Below the pieces are notes generated by a model. The model saw only the letters and a program-made list of their open reading frames with translations. It was not told where the DNA came from and made no database searches. Shown here in pieces: positions 31,567 to 45,200 of a stretch of 64,000 bases of DNA. Made by a program: the position numbers and the translations under genes. Location: NCBI GenBank assembly GCA_950097015.1, contig CATNEN010000005.1, forward strand, positions 1,116,001 to 1,180,000. The letters run 5' to 3'. Source of the DNA: Macrostomum hystrix (taxonomy: Eukaryota; Platyhelminthes; Macrostomidae). Positions within the stretch are counted from its first letter, which is position 1; the number at the start of each line of letters is the position of its first letter.

Positions 31567-34500
31567 ATGTTGGCATTAAGGCATCGCTTTTCATCGCTTT
31601 GTCTCAAAGCTGTAAGTATAAAATTCGTGACAGACATTTTTTTAATATATAAAGAGCCATGTTTACAATGACTATTTGCGGTTTATAATGCATTTTTTGT
31701 AATATTTTATTTGTATTTTATTATATCCAACTGTAATAGTTTCATTGTTCAATTGCTTGATTGCTTGATTGATTAGTCTTCAATAACTTATAGTTTGCCT
31801 AAAAAAAACAACTCAAATTACAAATGCATTTATCAATATAATATCTGTATTCAATAACTTATAGTTTACCTAAATAAAACAACTCAAATTACAACTGCAT
31901 GTATCAAACTACTTATATATTTGAAATAGTAGGGCCTATTTCATGCTAAAGTATTAAGATAGGCATAAATTTACTTTTGTTCGCAAAATTATTTTCTTCT
32001 TTTAAAATCTTGAATCTTGAATGATGAAGAAGATAACATCAACTGGTACCACAACTGGTGGGAAACATTTTTAAATGGCACTGAGCATCGTTATCCATTG
32101 TGGTGCTGCAGATTCATCAGTGTATGCATGGCACATGGGCAGGTCGTTTGGTTGGCCAAGGGCCCATGACAAGCAAGCCACCACATAGTCTCGTCAGTAC
32201 TTGACGTCACTGCCATCAGATTCATAATTGAATTCATATTTAGTTCCATTAGTGCCTGTGCCAGCAGAACTTCATTCAGTGGCACAATCCACAATGGTCT
32301 TGGTGGCGGTCCAGCCATTTGGAAATCAGAAGAGTCTTGAAGTCTCTAAAATCCAAACTATAGTGAGGGCTCAATAAAACTCAGCCAAATTTTTGTGCCC
32401 CAAACAACTATGCGGTTCTATAGGCCATAGACAACTCCTATTCATCATTCCATGTCATTAGCACCATTTTAAAAGAGGAAAATAATTTCGCTAACAAAAG
32501 TAAATTTATGCTTTAAGATATTACATGCAGTTAATAAGATAAGAAACTGATAAGCTACTCACTTTAGGTCATAATTAGCTAATTCTAATATGAAAATAAA
32601 TATTATCTTGGATTTATAGCATATCATTGCTTTCATTTATTAATTGTGTCTCTAAATTGACATTAAAACATTTTTGCCTAAATGCTAATTAAAGTTAGTT
32701 AGACAATGTTAGATATGCTTTAAAAACACAAGTTGATTAGGCCTAATCTACAAAAAATAAACATTATACATACAGTAATTGTGATTTGTAAACATATTCT
32801 ACACTTTTGAAAGCTAGCTAATATTTTTTACACTTTATTGAACCATAAGCAACAAAATGGTTGAATCTTCTAATGCAATATCCTAATATATGTTGGTGGC
32901 AGTGTGGCCCTTAAAAGAGCTATTCTACCAACAATTAGCTCTACTAAGTGGTAGTCTCTTGTTCCTTGGCACAAGCTGTCTTTAAGGCTGCTGATTTTAG
33001 TCATACAATTCTTTAACTGTTTTATGGGAACTATTTTAGAATGATGTACACCTGTCTAAATTTAGTCAGGAAAATGTTGGTTTTGTCAGGCATTTGTTTT
33101 ATAAATCTTGCCAAGAAGAAATATTTCTGTATCTCAAATTAAACTATTGTCTGTGAATACAAAATCTAGCTCATTTTGTTCCACATATTCGTTTTCACTT
33201 TTGCTGCTTGAAAGTTACTGTTTAGACAAATAAAAAGAACATTTTAGTTACGTAGCAATTTTTTTTGGTGTAAGCCGATTGTAACAATGTTATTGTTGAC
33301 ATAATCCATAGCACCATCCAGACTATAGTAGCTTTACTAATTTGCACACTGAAAATTTAACAGGTTCAAATGAATGCTAATCGAGGCTTTAGCAGAACTG
33401 CCTCAGCTGCGGCTGCTTCAGCCAAGCCAAAGCCAGCCTTTGTTCGTGTGCCCGAAGCCCAGGTAACCACACTGGACAATGGTCTGCGAGTTGCCTCCGA
33501 AGATTGGAACACGCCAACCTGCACTGTGGCCGTCTGGCTTGAAGCTGGTAGTCGCTATGAAACAGAGGAGACTAACGGAGTCGCTCATTTTCTTGAGCAT
33601 GTTCTCTTCAAGGTCAGTATTTTGTAATTTAATCAAATAATATCAAGGCTAGTTTGTTTCGAATTTAAATCTAAATTTTCTGATCCTAATATAAATATTT
33701 TCATTCCTAATCTACATATCCCAATTCCTGATGTACAAATCCTCATTCCTAATCTACAAATCCCAATTCTTAATCTACAAATCCTCATTCTTAGTCTACA
33801 AATCCTCATTCTTAGTGTAGAAATCCTCATTCTTAGTCTAGAAATCCTCATTCTTAGTCTAGAAATCCTCATTCTTAGTCTAGAAATCCTCATTCTTAAT
33901 CTACAAGTCCTCATTCCTAATCTACAAATCCTCATTCTTAATCTACAAATCCCAATTCTTAATCTACAAATCCTCATTCTTAATCTACAAATCCTCATTC
34001 TTAATCTACAAATCCTCATTCTTAGTCTAGAAATCCTCATTCTTAGTCTAGAAATCCTCATTCTTAGTCTAGAAATCCTCATTCTTAGTCTAGAAATCCC
34101 CATTCTTAATCTACAAATCCTCATTCCTAATCTACAAATCCCCATTCTTAATCTACAAATCCCCATTCTTAATCTACTAGTCCTCATTCCTAATCTTCAA
34201 ATCCCCATTCCTAATTTACAAATCCACATTCTTAATCTACAAATCCCCATTCTGAATCTACCAATCCTCATTCCTAATCTACAAATCCCCATTCTTAATC
34301 TACTAATCCTCATTCCTAATCTACAAATCCCCATTCTTAATCTACAAATCCTCATTCCTAATCTACAAATCCCCATTCCTAATCTACAAATCCTCATTCC
34401 TAATCTTCAAATCCCCATTCCTAATCTACAAATCCTCATTCCTAATCTTCAAATCCCCATTCCTAATTTACAAATCCACATTCTTAATCTACAAATCCTC

Positions 34501-37500
34501 ATTTGTATTCTACAAATCCTCATTTGTAATCTATAAATCCTCAATTTTTAACCACAAATACCAATTGATTTTCATTGCGTTTATATCACAATCCCTTATT
34601 CTGTAAGTTATATTCAGTCTAATTAATTAACCTTCTGCTCAGGGCACAAAGTCGCGCTCACATCAGGACATCGAGAAAGCTGTGGAGAGCCACGGCGCCC
34701 AGGTGTCGACCCGCACCACCCGCGAGCTGACCTCCTACAGTGTGCGCTGCTTCAGCAAAGATCTGCCTTGGGCTGTTGAACTCCTAGCCGATGTAGTCCG
34801 CAACTCCAGTTTTAACGAGGCTGCCATCGAAGCTGGCCGAGCTGAGATTTTGCGTGAGATGCAGGAGACTGAAAATGATCCGCGCACTGTTGTTATGGAC
34901 TACCTGCACGCTGCTGCTTATCAGGTTAGTAATTAAAATAATTGCAGGAGGGCTGCGGGAAATGGCACATGGCTTGGTAACACTAGACCCGCAGTCAGCA
35001 ATTCTGCCCATTTCGCTGACTCCTGAGCACACACGCACACAGATTCTGTACGCATGCACATGCTCACGCCAGGTGTGTACGTCTGCCCCGACTTTCTCAT
35101 CGTAAGGCAGTGTACACTCTCACTGTGCCCTGGAGGTTGGCCATCAAGAGCGTGAATCGCACGACAAGTCTCCAAGAATTATCGCCGTGGCTGCGCCGCA
35201 AATGAATGTGGCCTCGCCAATCTTCTCGTCTACTACAATAAATTGAACTCTTCTGTCACAATCTACCACAATGGATCAAACACTTCCATGATCACGCACA
35301 ATGGTTCAAACACTTCCATGATCACGCACAATGGTTCAAACACTTCCATGATCAAGCACATAATTTTTATGTGCTTGACACATAATTTTTAGTCCTTCCA
35401 TCCTTAGTTATTAAGTGCTATAGAATTATTGAATCCTCACTGCAGGGCACTCCTTTGTCACGCACCGTTCTGGGTCCAATCGACAGCGTGAAATCGATCG
35501 GTCCACAAGATTTGCGTCACTACGCCGAAGACAATTTCAAGCCCCACCGCATGGCCGTCGCCGCCGCTGGAGCTGTTGCTCACAGCGAACTGGCCGACCT
35601 GTGTAAGCGCCATTTTGGCTCCTTGACAAACGATTATCCTAGACAATCGCCTACTCTGAAACCCATTCGGTGAGTTCACGCTCTGCTGAATTTGAATTTC
35701 TACTGCTTGGGACTGTACTGCGTGGGCTTGTTTATCTGTTCAGATCAGATACCTTCTTAAAGACTAGATGGGGTGATGACCTTCTTAAAGACTAGATGGG
35801 GTGATGACCTTCTTAAAGACTAGATGGGGTGATGACCTTCTTAAAGACTAGATGGGGTGATGACCTTCTTAAAGACTAGATGGGGTGATGACCTTCTTAA
35901 AAACTGGATGGGGTGATGACCTTCTTAAAGACTGGATGGAGTGATGACCTTCTTAAAGACTGGATGGGGTGATGACCTTCTTAAAAACTGGATGGGGTGA
36001 TGACCTTCTTAAAGACTAGATGGGTTGATGACCTTCTTAAAGACTAGATGGGTTGATGACCTTCTTAAAGACTGGATGGGGTGATGACCTTCTTCAAGAC
36101 TAGATGGGGTGATGACCTTCTTAAAGACTAGATGCGGCGATGACCTTCTTAAAGACTAGATGGGGCGATGACCTTCTTAAAGACTAGATGGGGTGATGAC
36201 CTTCTTAAAGACTGGATGGGGTGATGACCTTCTTAAAGACTAGATGGGGCGATGACCTTCTTAAAAACTGGATGGGGTGATGACCTTCTTAAAGACTGGA
36301 TGGGGTGATGACCTTCTTAAAGACTAGATGGGGTGATGACCTTCTTAAAGACTAGATGGGGTGATGACCTTCTTAAAAACTGGATGGGGTGATGACCTTC
36401 TTAAAGACTAGATGGGGTGATGACCTTCTTAAAGACTAGATGGGGTGATGACCTTCTTAAAGACTAGATGGGGTGATGACCTTCTTAAAGACTAGATGGG
36501 GTGATGACCTTCTTAAAAACTGGATGGGGTGATGACCTTCTTAAAGACTGGATGGAGTGATGACCTTCTTAAAGACTGGATGGGGTGATGACTTTCTTAA
36601 AGACTAGATGGGGTGATGACCTTCTTAAAGACTAGATGGGGTGATGACCTTCTTAAAGACTGGATGGGGTGATGACCTTCTTAAAGACTGGATGGAGTGA
36701 TGACCTTCTTAAAGACTGGATGGGGTGATGACCTTCTTAAAGACTAGATGGGGTGATGACCTTCTTAAAGACTGGATGGGGTGATGACCTTCTTCAAGAC
36801 TAGATGGGGTGATGACCTTCTTAAAGACTAGATGCGGCGATGACCTTCTTAAAGACTAGATGGGGCGATGACCTTCTTAAAGACTAGATGGGGTGATGAC
36901 CTTCTTAAAGACTGGATGGGGTGATGACCTTCTTAAAGACTAGATGGGGCGATGACCTTCTTAAAAACTGGATGGGGTGATGACCTTCTTAAAGACTGGA
37001 TGGGGTGATGACCTTCTTAAAGACTAGATGGGGTGATGACCTTCTTAAAGACTAGATGGGGTGATGACCTTCTTAAAAACTGGATGGGGTGATGACCTTC
37101 TTAAAGACTAGATGGGGTGATGACCTTCTTAAAGACTAGATGGGGTGATGACCTTCTTAAAGACTAGATGGGGTGATGACCTTCTTAAAGACTAGATGGG
37201 GTGATGACCTTCTTAAAAACTGGATGGGGTGATGACCTTCTTAAAGACTGGATGGAGTGATGACCTTCTTAAAGACTGGATGGGGTGATGACTTTCTTAA
37301 AGACTAGATGGGGTGATGACCTTCTTAAAGACTAGATGGGGTGATGACCTTCTTAAAGACTGGATGGGGTGATGACCTTCTTAAAGACTGGATGGAGTGA
37401 TGACCTTCTTAAAGACTGGATGGGGTGATGACCTTCTTAAAGACTAGATGGGGTGATGACCTTCTTAAAGACTAGATGGGGTGATGACCTTCTTAAAGAC

Positions 37501-38358
37501 TGGATGGGGTGATGACCTTCTTAAAGGCTATGTTGCTGCGGCAATGTCATTTAAATATACTACGCTCGTAGTTTGCGCAATGACCTTTTTGTGACTTTTT
37601 GAAGTAATAAAAATATATAGACTATTTTCAGGATAATAAGCAATGACCTTATAGTTATAAATTATCTTAGGTCTTTGTTGATTTAAATGGCCACTCCACT
37701 GCACCTGATCTACAGATTCACCGGCTCGTCCCTATTGGACCGGGACGATCACCTGCCATTCGCCCACGTCGCCCTGGCTGTCGAAGGTCCCGCCTGGGCC
37801 GACGACGATATTATCCCAATGTCGCTAGCGGCCGCCTACATCGGATCCTGGAATCGTGGCCAGGGCGGCGGCAATAACATCGCCTCCAGGCTAGCTAGAC
37901 AGGCTCACGATGCGTTCAACGGCGGCATCTTGTCCTATGATAGTTTCCTATCTAGCTACCGCGAGACTTCCCTATGGGGCATGCACTTTGTAGCCACTCA
38001 GGAGTCTGTGAACTTCTTCACTAAAGACTTTCAAACCGATTGGATGGAGCTAACTCAAGATGTGCGAGAATTCGACCTGATCCGGACTAAGAACGCCATG
38101 CTAACTAACCTGTACTCTAAGCTGGCCGGAACTCAGGCCGCCTGCGACGAACTGGGACGTCACGTGATCTGCTACGGTAGACGAATGCCAATGCGCGAAC
38201 TGGAAGATCGCATCGCCCGCGTTAAGCCGCGCGATCTAAGCCAAGCCGCTGAGCAGTACATCTACGACCGCTGCCCGGTTGTGGCCGGCTACGGCCCAAT
38301 CGAGGGCCTGCCAGATTACAATAGGCTGCGCGGCAAGATGTGGTTCTACAGAGTCTAA
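31567..38358 (+). CDS. PMPCB: Mitochondrial processing peptidase beta subunit
   Basis: Five exons: 31567-31611, 33364-33612, 34643-34924, 35446-35669, 37716-38358, giving about 480 residues with phase kept. The short first exon and start of the second ([15 protein letters not shown]) form an Arg/Ser-rich, acid-poor mitochondrial presequence. The M16 metallopeptidase zinc motif HFLEH is at residues 90-94, followed by the acidic EILREMQE segment that completes the site. The C-terminal inactive-fold domain is in the last exon ([44 protein letters not shown]). With the alpha subunit it removes presequences from imported matrix proteins. The last exon begins at ATTCACC after CTACAG. The frame open upstream from 37687 is intronic. 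Introns 2 and 4 hold large minisatellites and intron 3 a SINE-B. Confidence 0.95.
32091..32318 (-). other. Open frame antisense in PMPCB intron 1, status unknown
   Basis: 75 codons starting [20 protein letters not shown] and ending before a stop at 32091. Its composition is more complex than the AT-rich intron around it. No domain is recognised. It could be a retrocopy piece or chance. Confidence 0.15.
33690..34545. repeat. 21-bp minisatellite in PMPCB intron 2
   Basis: The unit is close to aaatcctcattcttaatcta, with two main variant sets (ctac and ctag). Long minus-strand Arg/Leu/Met/Ile frames across it are artefacts. Confidence 0.93.
34940..35215 (-). mobile_element. SINE-B copy in PMPCB intron 3
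   Basis: Contains ctagacccgcagtcagcaat, ctgcccatttcgctgactcc, ctgccccgactttctcatcg and ggcagtgtacactctcactg, in reverse orientation to the 13895 copy. It is longer than most copies but has no clear tRNA-like head here. Confidence 0.65.
35268..35395. repeat. Short 34-bp tandem repeat, three copies
   Basis: Three units containing caaacacttccatgatca, followed by a small inverted repeat around aagcacataatttttatgtgctt. Confidence 0.8.
35745..37527. repeat. 28-bp minisatellite in PMPCB intron 4 with 700-bp higher-order period
   Basis: About 63 units containing gatgaccttcttaaagacta. Rare variants recur exactly 700 bp (25 units) apart: tcttcaagac at 36091 and 36791, and the following gatgcggcgatg variant likewise. 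This shows block duplication of the array. Confidence 0.95.
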
Positions 38359-40600
38359 TGTTTGGTTTTTTCTGGATTGAATGCGAACTAACTGAACTCT
38401 CCTAACTTTTACGTATAATTAATTTCATAGGAAACCAATTGAAATCAGACAACTTATTATATAAAAAGCTTTAGATCTGTTGTTTTTATTTAAAGTTTTT
38501 GTTTGCTTGCACAATAACTACTGATCCTAGTTGCTAGTAGTATGGTGAAACGACAGAGCGTAGCGAAATAACTCATTTTTAACTATGTTCTACACCTGTC
38601 TAACTATATTTTAGTTACTGTAAGTAGTATAAGTGTATAAAAACATTTGGCAGTGCTAGTTTCAAAAGCAAATAAATATATATAGCGTTGGTTTCTTCTA
38701 GGTCTATGTCAAAATGTTGGTTTACGTCTGGTTTGACTTGGCCTACGGTACTAAAAGTTTTGACAACAGTCCTCAATTCTTTTTTGTGTGTCTACCTGCC
38801 ATCAATTTGAGATTTTAACCCTCCATAATAAACTCACTGTAAGCCCGATTATTACTGAAAGGAAATACAAATTATAATAAATACACTTCTTAGTTATTAA
38901 TAATTGAATTTAAAAAATTGCTTGCGAAAAGCGATTTCGCGCACTTCTTCAACTGAAGCGCTCCTGTTTGGGCGATTTCTATGATTTCTATGATTTCTAC
39001 TCGTATTTCTATAAAGGCAATTTCTATGATTAGTTATTTATTTGTTGAAGGATTTTCAACGCTTGGTTGTGTTTGCGGCACAACTAGTCGTGTCTTTAAA
39101 CTGAATCGTATCACTAATTAGCGATTTTATTGCTTAACATCCTCGATACGCAAATTTAACGATGCATTCCTAAAAGAGAAAATACGATTTGCGAAGACGC
39201 AAACGTATTCAACCTTCATTCAAAGTGTTAATGCAGTTAGCACACAAAAGTAAAAGTAAATACTGAACAATCGTTGATGTCTTTAATGTATATAAGTGCA
39301 TTTAATTGAGTGAAATAGTGGAGATCGTGTAACACTGGAAAATTTAATTTAATTTTTAACACTGAAGTTTAAAATAACCTTGACGGTGAGAAATTCTTTT
39401 TAACTTTAAGGGGAGCAAGCTAAACTTTTATTTTAGCTGAACGAAGCTAAAATAATGTAGTTAAGCTAAAAAAAATAATCATAGTAACTATTAATTAGTA
39501 CTGCGTACATAAAAAGTTTTGCTCACGGTTTGAAGTCTTAGTTCAAGTAAAACAAATTAGAGCTGTTATTGCTACTGTTAATGTTTTTTAACTATTATTA
39601 TTTTAGAAAAGTATTTTTTCTTAATTATTACTTAATTAAAAATATTCAAATAGAAGAAGTTAGTTCTAAGATTCTTATTTCCATTGATAATTGTGTACTG
39701 TTTTGACTCGTCGTAGAGATAATATTAATTTTGTAACATACTGTGTGTGCGTTAGTATTATGCTTAAGACAATTATCGTATCAAATGATGTCTTCTAATA
39801 TTTTTAATTATTTCGGTAACTCAATATGCGTGTAAACCCTAAAATTCTCTACAATTGACACGACTTTTCACTTAATGTTGCTCTATCGACTTTAATTGAC
39901 TTTCACTAAACAAAACTGTTATGTGTATTTTTTAAGTTGGTAACACTGCAAGAATTATAGGCGTCAATACCCTTTTAAAATAGTAAAAACAGAAGTAGAT
40001 TTAATAACCATATTTACATGAAAAAAATAGGAAGCATGACAAAAAGGCAAACTAAATAAACACACCTTATATTCTTATTTAATTTTTTTCAAATAGCTAA
40101 TTAACTCCCATAAGCTCTATACTTTATATAAAATATACAAAAAGTACAAAGCGAAATAATTCATTTTTAATACTTAAAGTCTTTCTCTTGTCAAAATTTT
40201 TATCTTAGCTTTAAAAAATACTATTTATAGGATTGGATTATTGAGGATTATGGATTTTGGATTGTTGAACTTGTAAAAAATGCTTTTATTTTATTGTGTA
40301 CAGTATCCTCTAAACCAAAAAGCATTGTGATCGTCATTATAGTTGGCTTTTGGTTTACTTAGATTCAATTTGTATTCTTTCAAGCTGTACCAATTTTTTT
40401 TTATAATTATGTTGCTTATCGTTCATTAGTATTATTATGGTAAGTAAAAAATTATGCAACACACGTTTTTCAAAAGGGTTATTTTTTATCATGTAGTTTT
40501 GTTAGATGTTTTGAAACTAAACATCTAAAACCATTATTGACCGGACTATTTGCAGTTTTTTACCAGCTAATAACAGACCAGTTAGCTGTGCAGTCCGTCA
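38359..40600. other. AT-rich intergenic stretch between PMPCB and the MFI-like gene
   Basis: This contains the PMPCB 3' UTR and the 5' flank of the next gene. No coding frame, repeat array or recognised element was seen. Confidence 0.5.
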
Positions 40601-40603
40601 AAG

Positions 40604-41700
40604 ATGTTGACCTCAGACGAAGCCGCCACAAAAATTCAGCGCGCCTGGCGTCGTCACATCGACATGCAGGTGTTTCGCTATTATCGCGACCTAATCAACT
40701 TCAAGCAGAAGGGCGACCCGGCGCTAATGCTGAAGAGCATCAACCCGGCCGAGGCCAAACTGTTGGACGCTGCATCTGGGGTTCACGTGAAATTCCGATT
40801 AGCTGGAGAGACTTTTCCGCCAAACATCTACTACAAGATATTCACGCATAGGCCGGTGCAGGACATGTGCGCCAACAGTCCCAAGGATTACACAAGGCCC
40901 GAAGCTAAATTACAGGTTGGTTGGAAATTGCTAAATTTAAATAGAAATAATTGAGAGCCATCTAGCGCAGCAGTTAATCCAAAAAAACTGCAGGACTGTC
41001 GCCAGTTGCACAACAATACCAGACCATTGGACTATCTGCAGCAGCAGCCGCCTAGAGACGGTTGGTACAGACGAGTTGAGAACAACGGCTGGCGACTGGT
41101 ATCAGATAGAGCTTTGGCCGGGGGCAAGACTATCGACTTGTCCTCAGCCGACGGCCTGGGAGGCGAGTTTCATCACGACCGGCTACAGCGCCGAGCCGAA
41201 ATCGCCGCCAGAAGGAAACGACGCCGAGTTCAGTGGCTGATGAAGATGCACCGCGAGGGGCTGCTCAAGAGTCGGGAGCCCGACGCTGCAGAGCTGGTGG
41301 AGAGCGCGGCCGACGGTATGGTGCGAGCGCTGGAGGCTGGCGAAGAGGTGAGGCTGCATGGCGGTGTTTAATGCACACGGCAATGTTCATGTCCAATTCT
41401 TCCTATATGCATCTAAGGTGTTCTTCTACTTTTCATTTTCCCCAGGTTGAAGACTGGGAAGTTGAAGAACTACTCCACTGGTCAACTTGTCTGGACTTTG
41501 AGCAGTACGCCTCAGATTGGGGCACAGCGGCCACAACCGCGCCCTCAGACGAACAGTTAAGAGTAGGCGCTCAGTTGCGCGCGCTACAGAATGCCGCAGC
41601 TGAGTCGTCAGTGTCTGAGAGGCATCTGAATACGGCCGACTCCAGGCCGAGAGCTGTCGCGGCGGCTAACGCGGCCATCGCAGAGAAAACAGCAAATTAA
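40604..41700 (+). CDS. MFI: MFI / C11orf65-like IQ-motif protein
   Basis: Three exons, 40604-40915, 40994-41347 and 41446-41700, giving about 306 residues in phase. An IQ motif lies at residues about 7-19 (AATKIQRAWRRHI). The conserved core of this family follows: LINFKQKGDPALML, AASGVHVKFRLAGETFPPNI and YKIFTHRPVQDMCANSPKDY. An Arg/Lys-rich helix lies near RRAEIAARRKRRRVQW. The human relative (C11orf65, MFI) is reported as an inhibitor of mitochondrial fission. IQ motifs bind calmodulin-type proteins. The C-terminal end is uncertain: exon 3 ends in a low-complexity Ala-rich tail. A better-looking terminal exon may lie at 42208-42274 if an internal donor in exon 3 is used. Confidence 0.85.
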
Positions 41701-42207
41701 ATTAATCGATTACAATTCAAGAGGCTAATCAGTTGTGAAAACCAGCCAATCAGCGAAGGTTATTGGACTCCAATTTTCTACCCCCTTTGCACCCGCCTCA
41801 CGCCAATGTCAAGATTTTTTTATCTAATTATACCCACCCTCCTCCGCTTCTGATTGGCTGTAACCAATCTGCAACTAAAATGGAAATGATCTTTTGCGAA
41901 GTTTGTTAGCGTTTTATGTAACGAAACTGGCCCTTTCAAGATATAGGATTTTTTATGACTTGAGTATCCCTTTAAGCTCCGGGTTTTAATTAAATTTTAC
42001 TGTCTATGAAAGATTCTTGAATTTTTTGTAATAAATTTTTTCATTGTGTTTTAGTTGCGAAAAATGTAATTATTGTCGGCTTTCCTTGTCTCATTTCTTG
42101 AACTATGTAAACAAATTTAACACTTTTAAAGAAAAATATATTTTATATTAGTATAAAAGTATTTATATATCGAACGAGTATATCGAACAATTGACAAACT
42201 TTTTCAG

Positions 42208-42274
42208 CTTACCCGAAACCACAACAAAAAAACACCTGGCCGAATACAGTCTGTTTGAACTGGCTGAGTTCTAG
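42208..42274 (+). CDS. Candidate alternative last exon of MFI-like gene
   Basis: An acceptor with a pyrimidine tract (ctttttcag) precedes a frame with phase 2 that reads PETTTKKHLAEYSLFELAEF and a stop at 42272-42274. The text looks like a natural protein C-terminus. Phase-2 donors exist in MFI exon 3 (for example CA before GTACGCC at about 41504). The alternative is a 5' untranslated exon of the next gene, whose ATG lies 9 bases after this stop. Confidence 0.4.
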
Positions 42275-42283
42275 GCAGCTAAA

Positions 42284-45200
42284 ATGATTCCCGGCTTTTT
42301 GCCGAGAAGATCGGCTGGGACGATGGATAGTAGACACGACTCGAGTGATATCATCTCTGAGAGCGAAGAGTTTGAAGCTGTGAGAAATCGATCAGAATGA
42401 TTCGTGACAAATCGTTTTATAGACATTGAATATTCTCTACGAACTTTAATTTTGTACAACATCGCAGGTTCGAGCCCTCGAGCAGGAGACAATCGCTCTG
42501 TTGGAGGCTGGCAAGCCACAGGAAGCCATTACTCGCCTATCTGATGCCCTGGAAATCGATGTTGGCAATGCTCGACTCCTGTGTCTGAGGGCGCAGCTGC
42601 ACTGCCAGCTGGGCGACTTTGAAGCTGCACTGGGCGACGCCGAACAGGCGGCTTCTATTGAGCAGTTTAGCTGCGAGGTAGGGACGCTGGGATCCAGCTA
42701 TACAGCTGTTGCGCTGATTGGCTAGCCGAAAGTTTATTCTTTAAAACTCATCCTCTCTACTCTTCGCTGATTGGCTACTTACCCGGCTGTTTGTTCTTTA
42801 CAACTCCTACCCTCCACTCTTCGCTGATTGGCTAACCTGACAGTTTGTTCTTTGCAACTCATCCTCTCTACTCTTCGCTGATTGGCTACTTACCCGGCTG
42901 TTTGTTCTTTACAACTCCTACCCTCCACTCTTCGCTGATTGGCTAACCTGACAGTTTGTTCTTTGCAACTCATCCTCTCTACTCTTCGCTGATTGGCTAC
43001 AAACCCGACTGTTTGTTCTTTGCAACTCATACCCTCCACTCTTCGCTGATTGGCTAACCTGACAGTTTGTTCTTTGCAACTCATCCTCTCTACTCTTCGC
43101 TGATTGGCTACAAACCCGACTGTTTGTTCTTTGCAACTCATACCCTCCACTCTTCGCTAATATCGTGTTTTTACTTTATAGTTTCAGGTTACCTCGATCT
43201 ATAGTATAAGTCTCATTTAAAACACGACAAAATTTCACAGGCTTACTGCTTTCGCAGCGCCATCTTACGAAAGCTGGAGCGCAACGATGAAGCTATTCTG
43301 CACAATGTTCGCTGCCTCAATCTGGACGATTGCAATCTGCCCAGAGTGAAGACGTCGCTATTGCTATCTTTTCGGCGACTGTTACCGCATCTCACGGAAC
43401 AACTCGACTCTTTGAAAGGTATAAACACGTTTTCTATTTTTTTATTTTGAACCGTCCTTCTATACCAATCTCGGATATAATTAATTAGCCAATTTTACTG
43501 CTTAACTCTCAGAGAAACTAGCTCGTCTATCCTTTCCTCACTTCTGATTGGCTAGCTTATTTCACTGCTTCGCCCTCATACAACTTTAACCGTCTATCCT
43601 TATCTTAAAGCTGATTGGCTAGCCTAATTCGCTTCTTCAATTTCATACCCCATTACCCGTCTCATTATCTCGCAGCTGACTGGCTAGCTGCTCACTGCTT
43701 CATTATCAGACCCCTTTACCCGTCTATCCTTATCTAGATCTATCTAGTCTAGATATATCCTTATCTATCTAGTCTCCTTTTCTAGCCAATCATTCAATAT
43801 CGTCAACCTTATTTTAAACTTCGCAGATCTGGAGATATTCAACTTTCTTTGCCAGCTGGGTGTGCTAGCTTCAAAGGAGGGACGCCAGCACTTGGCCATC
43901 CAGCTGCTGGAGGTTGCTCAAACCTACGAAACTGAGCAGCTGGGACTTCGCATGCTGCTGCTACTATCGTTGGCTAATTCCTACGCCAGTCGAAAGTATT
44001 CCGAAGTTGCTATCGAATTGTACACCGAGTGTTTAAAGGTGACACAAAACAAAACAAAAGCTTTGAAATAAGAGAAGGGAGAGTTGATAATACAAACAAC
44101 TGTATATAAGATTTTTAAATTCATCTGCAGGTAGCAACAGACGTCCACGACACCAGTTATCAGATAAAATGCTTGGTGAGCCTAGCAGCTATGCACCTGC
44201 ACAGCGACAACGTTGCCAAGGCAACCGCCTATTATCAGCGTCTGTTAGATCTGCGCCAGGATTGCATAGTTGACAACGCCAATGGGGACTGGTCCCCGGA
44301 GTTGGAGTGCGGCCTGCTGCTCAACTTGAGCATCTGCTGCGCCGGTTTGGGCAATCTTGACGAGTCCCGACGCTACGCTGAGCTGAGCGTCGCCGCAGCG
44401 AGTCAGTCCAACTCAGCTTCGGCTGCTCAGATGCAAGCTCAATGCCGATCAAATTACGGCCTGGCCCTGCTGAGGGCTGGCCGGCCCGACCTGGCCAAGC
44501 TTTCGCTTGAAGAGGCCTTGAAATCAGCCAGGAGAACTGGAGACCCGAGTTTGCTGGCCAGTTGCCAGGGACTCTTGGGCAGCGTCATGGCCGAGCTGAG
44601 GAATGCCGGACTGTCAGCCGCGTATCACGAGCAGCAGGTGAGAGAACGGTACTACTCGGATTACAGATTTAAAACCTGTGACCCTGCAGCCCTGTCTCTT
44701 TCTACCCCAGTGTCTCTTTCTACCCCTGCGTCTCTTTCTACCCCTGCGTCTCTTTCTACCCCTGCGTCTCTTTCTACCCTACGTCTCTCTCTACCCCAGT
44801 GTCTCTTTCTACCCCCTGCGTCTCTTTCTACCCCCTGTGTTTCTTTCTACCCCCTGTGTTTCTTTCTACCCCCTTTGTCTCTTTCTACTCCCTGCGTCTC
44901 TTTCTACCCCTATCACTTTCCACCCTTTTTTCTTTCTACCCCTGCGTCTCTTTCTTTGCCTGTTTCTCATTCTTCTCAAATTTTAACCCGAGACAGGATT
45001 TTTTCTTTTTTAGTTCTCATTTACCCACTATTTCTATATTTCTGTCTCAATTTTAAAATACCAAACCTCAGAAGAGAAGCATGAAAAATCCCTTTGATCC
45101 CCCAGATCATTAACTGTCGTCGCGCTGAGGACCGCGACGCTCTAGCCAGAGCTCACCTGGCCAGCGGCGACAGTCTCCGAACTCTGGGCAGTTTCGACTC

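Noticed and set aside
33633-34397. Arg/Leu/Met repeat frames (RLRMRI)
   Set aside because: 21-bp array in PMPCB intron 2 read on the opposite strand.
37687-37715. ATG at 37687 as start of a separate PMPCB-like gene
   Set aside because: The frame from 37716 continues PMPCB in the correct phase after a CTACAG acceptor; the 29 bases before it are intron.
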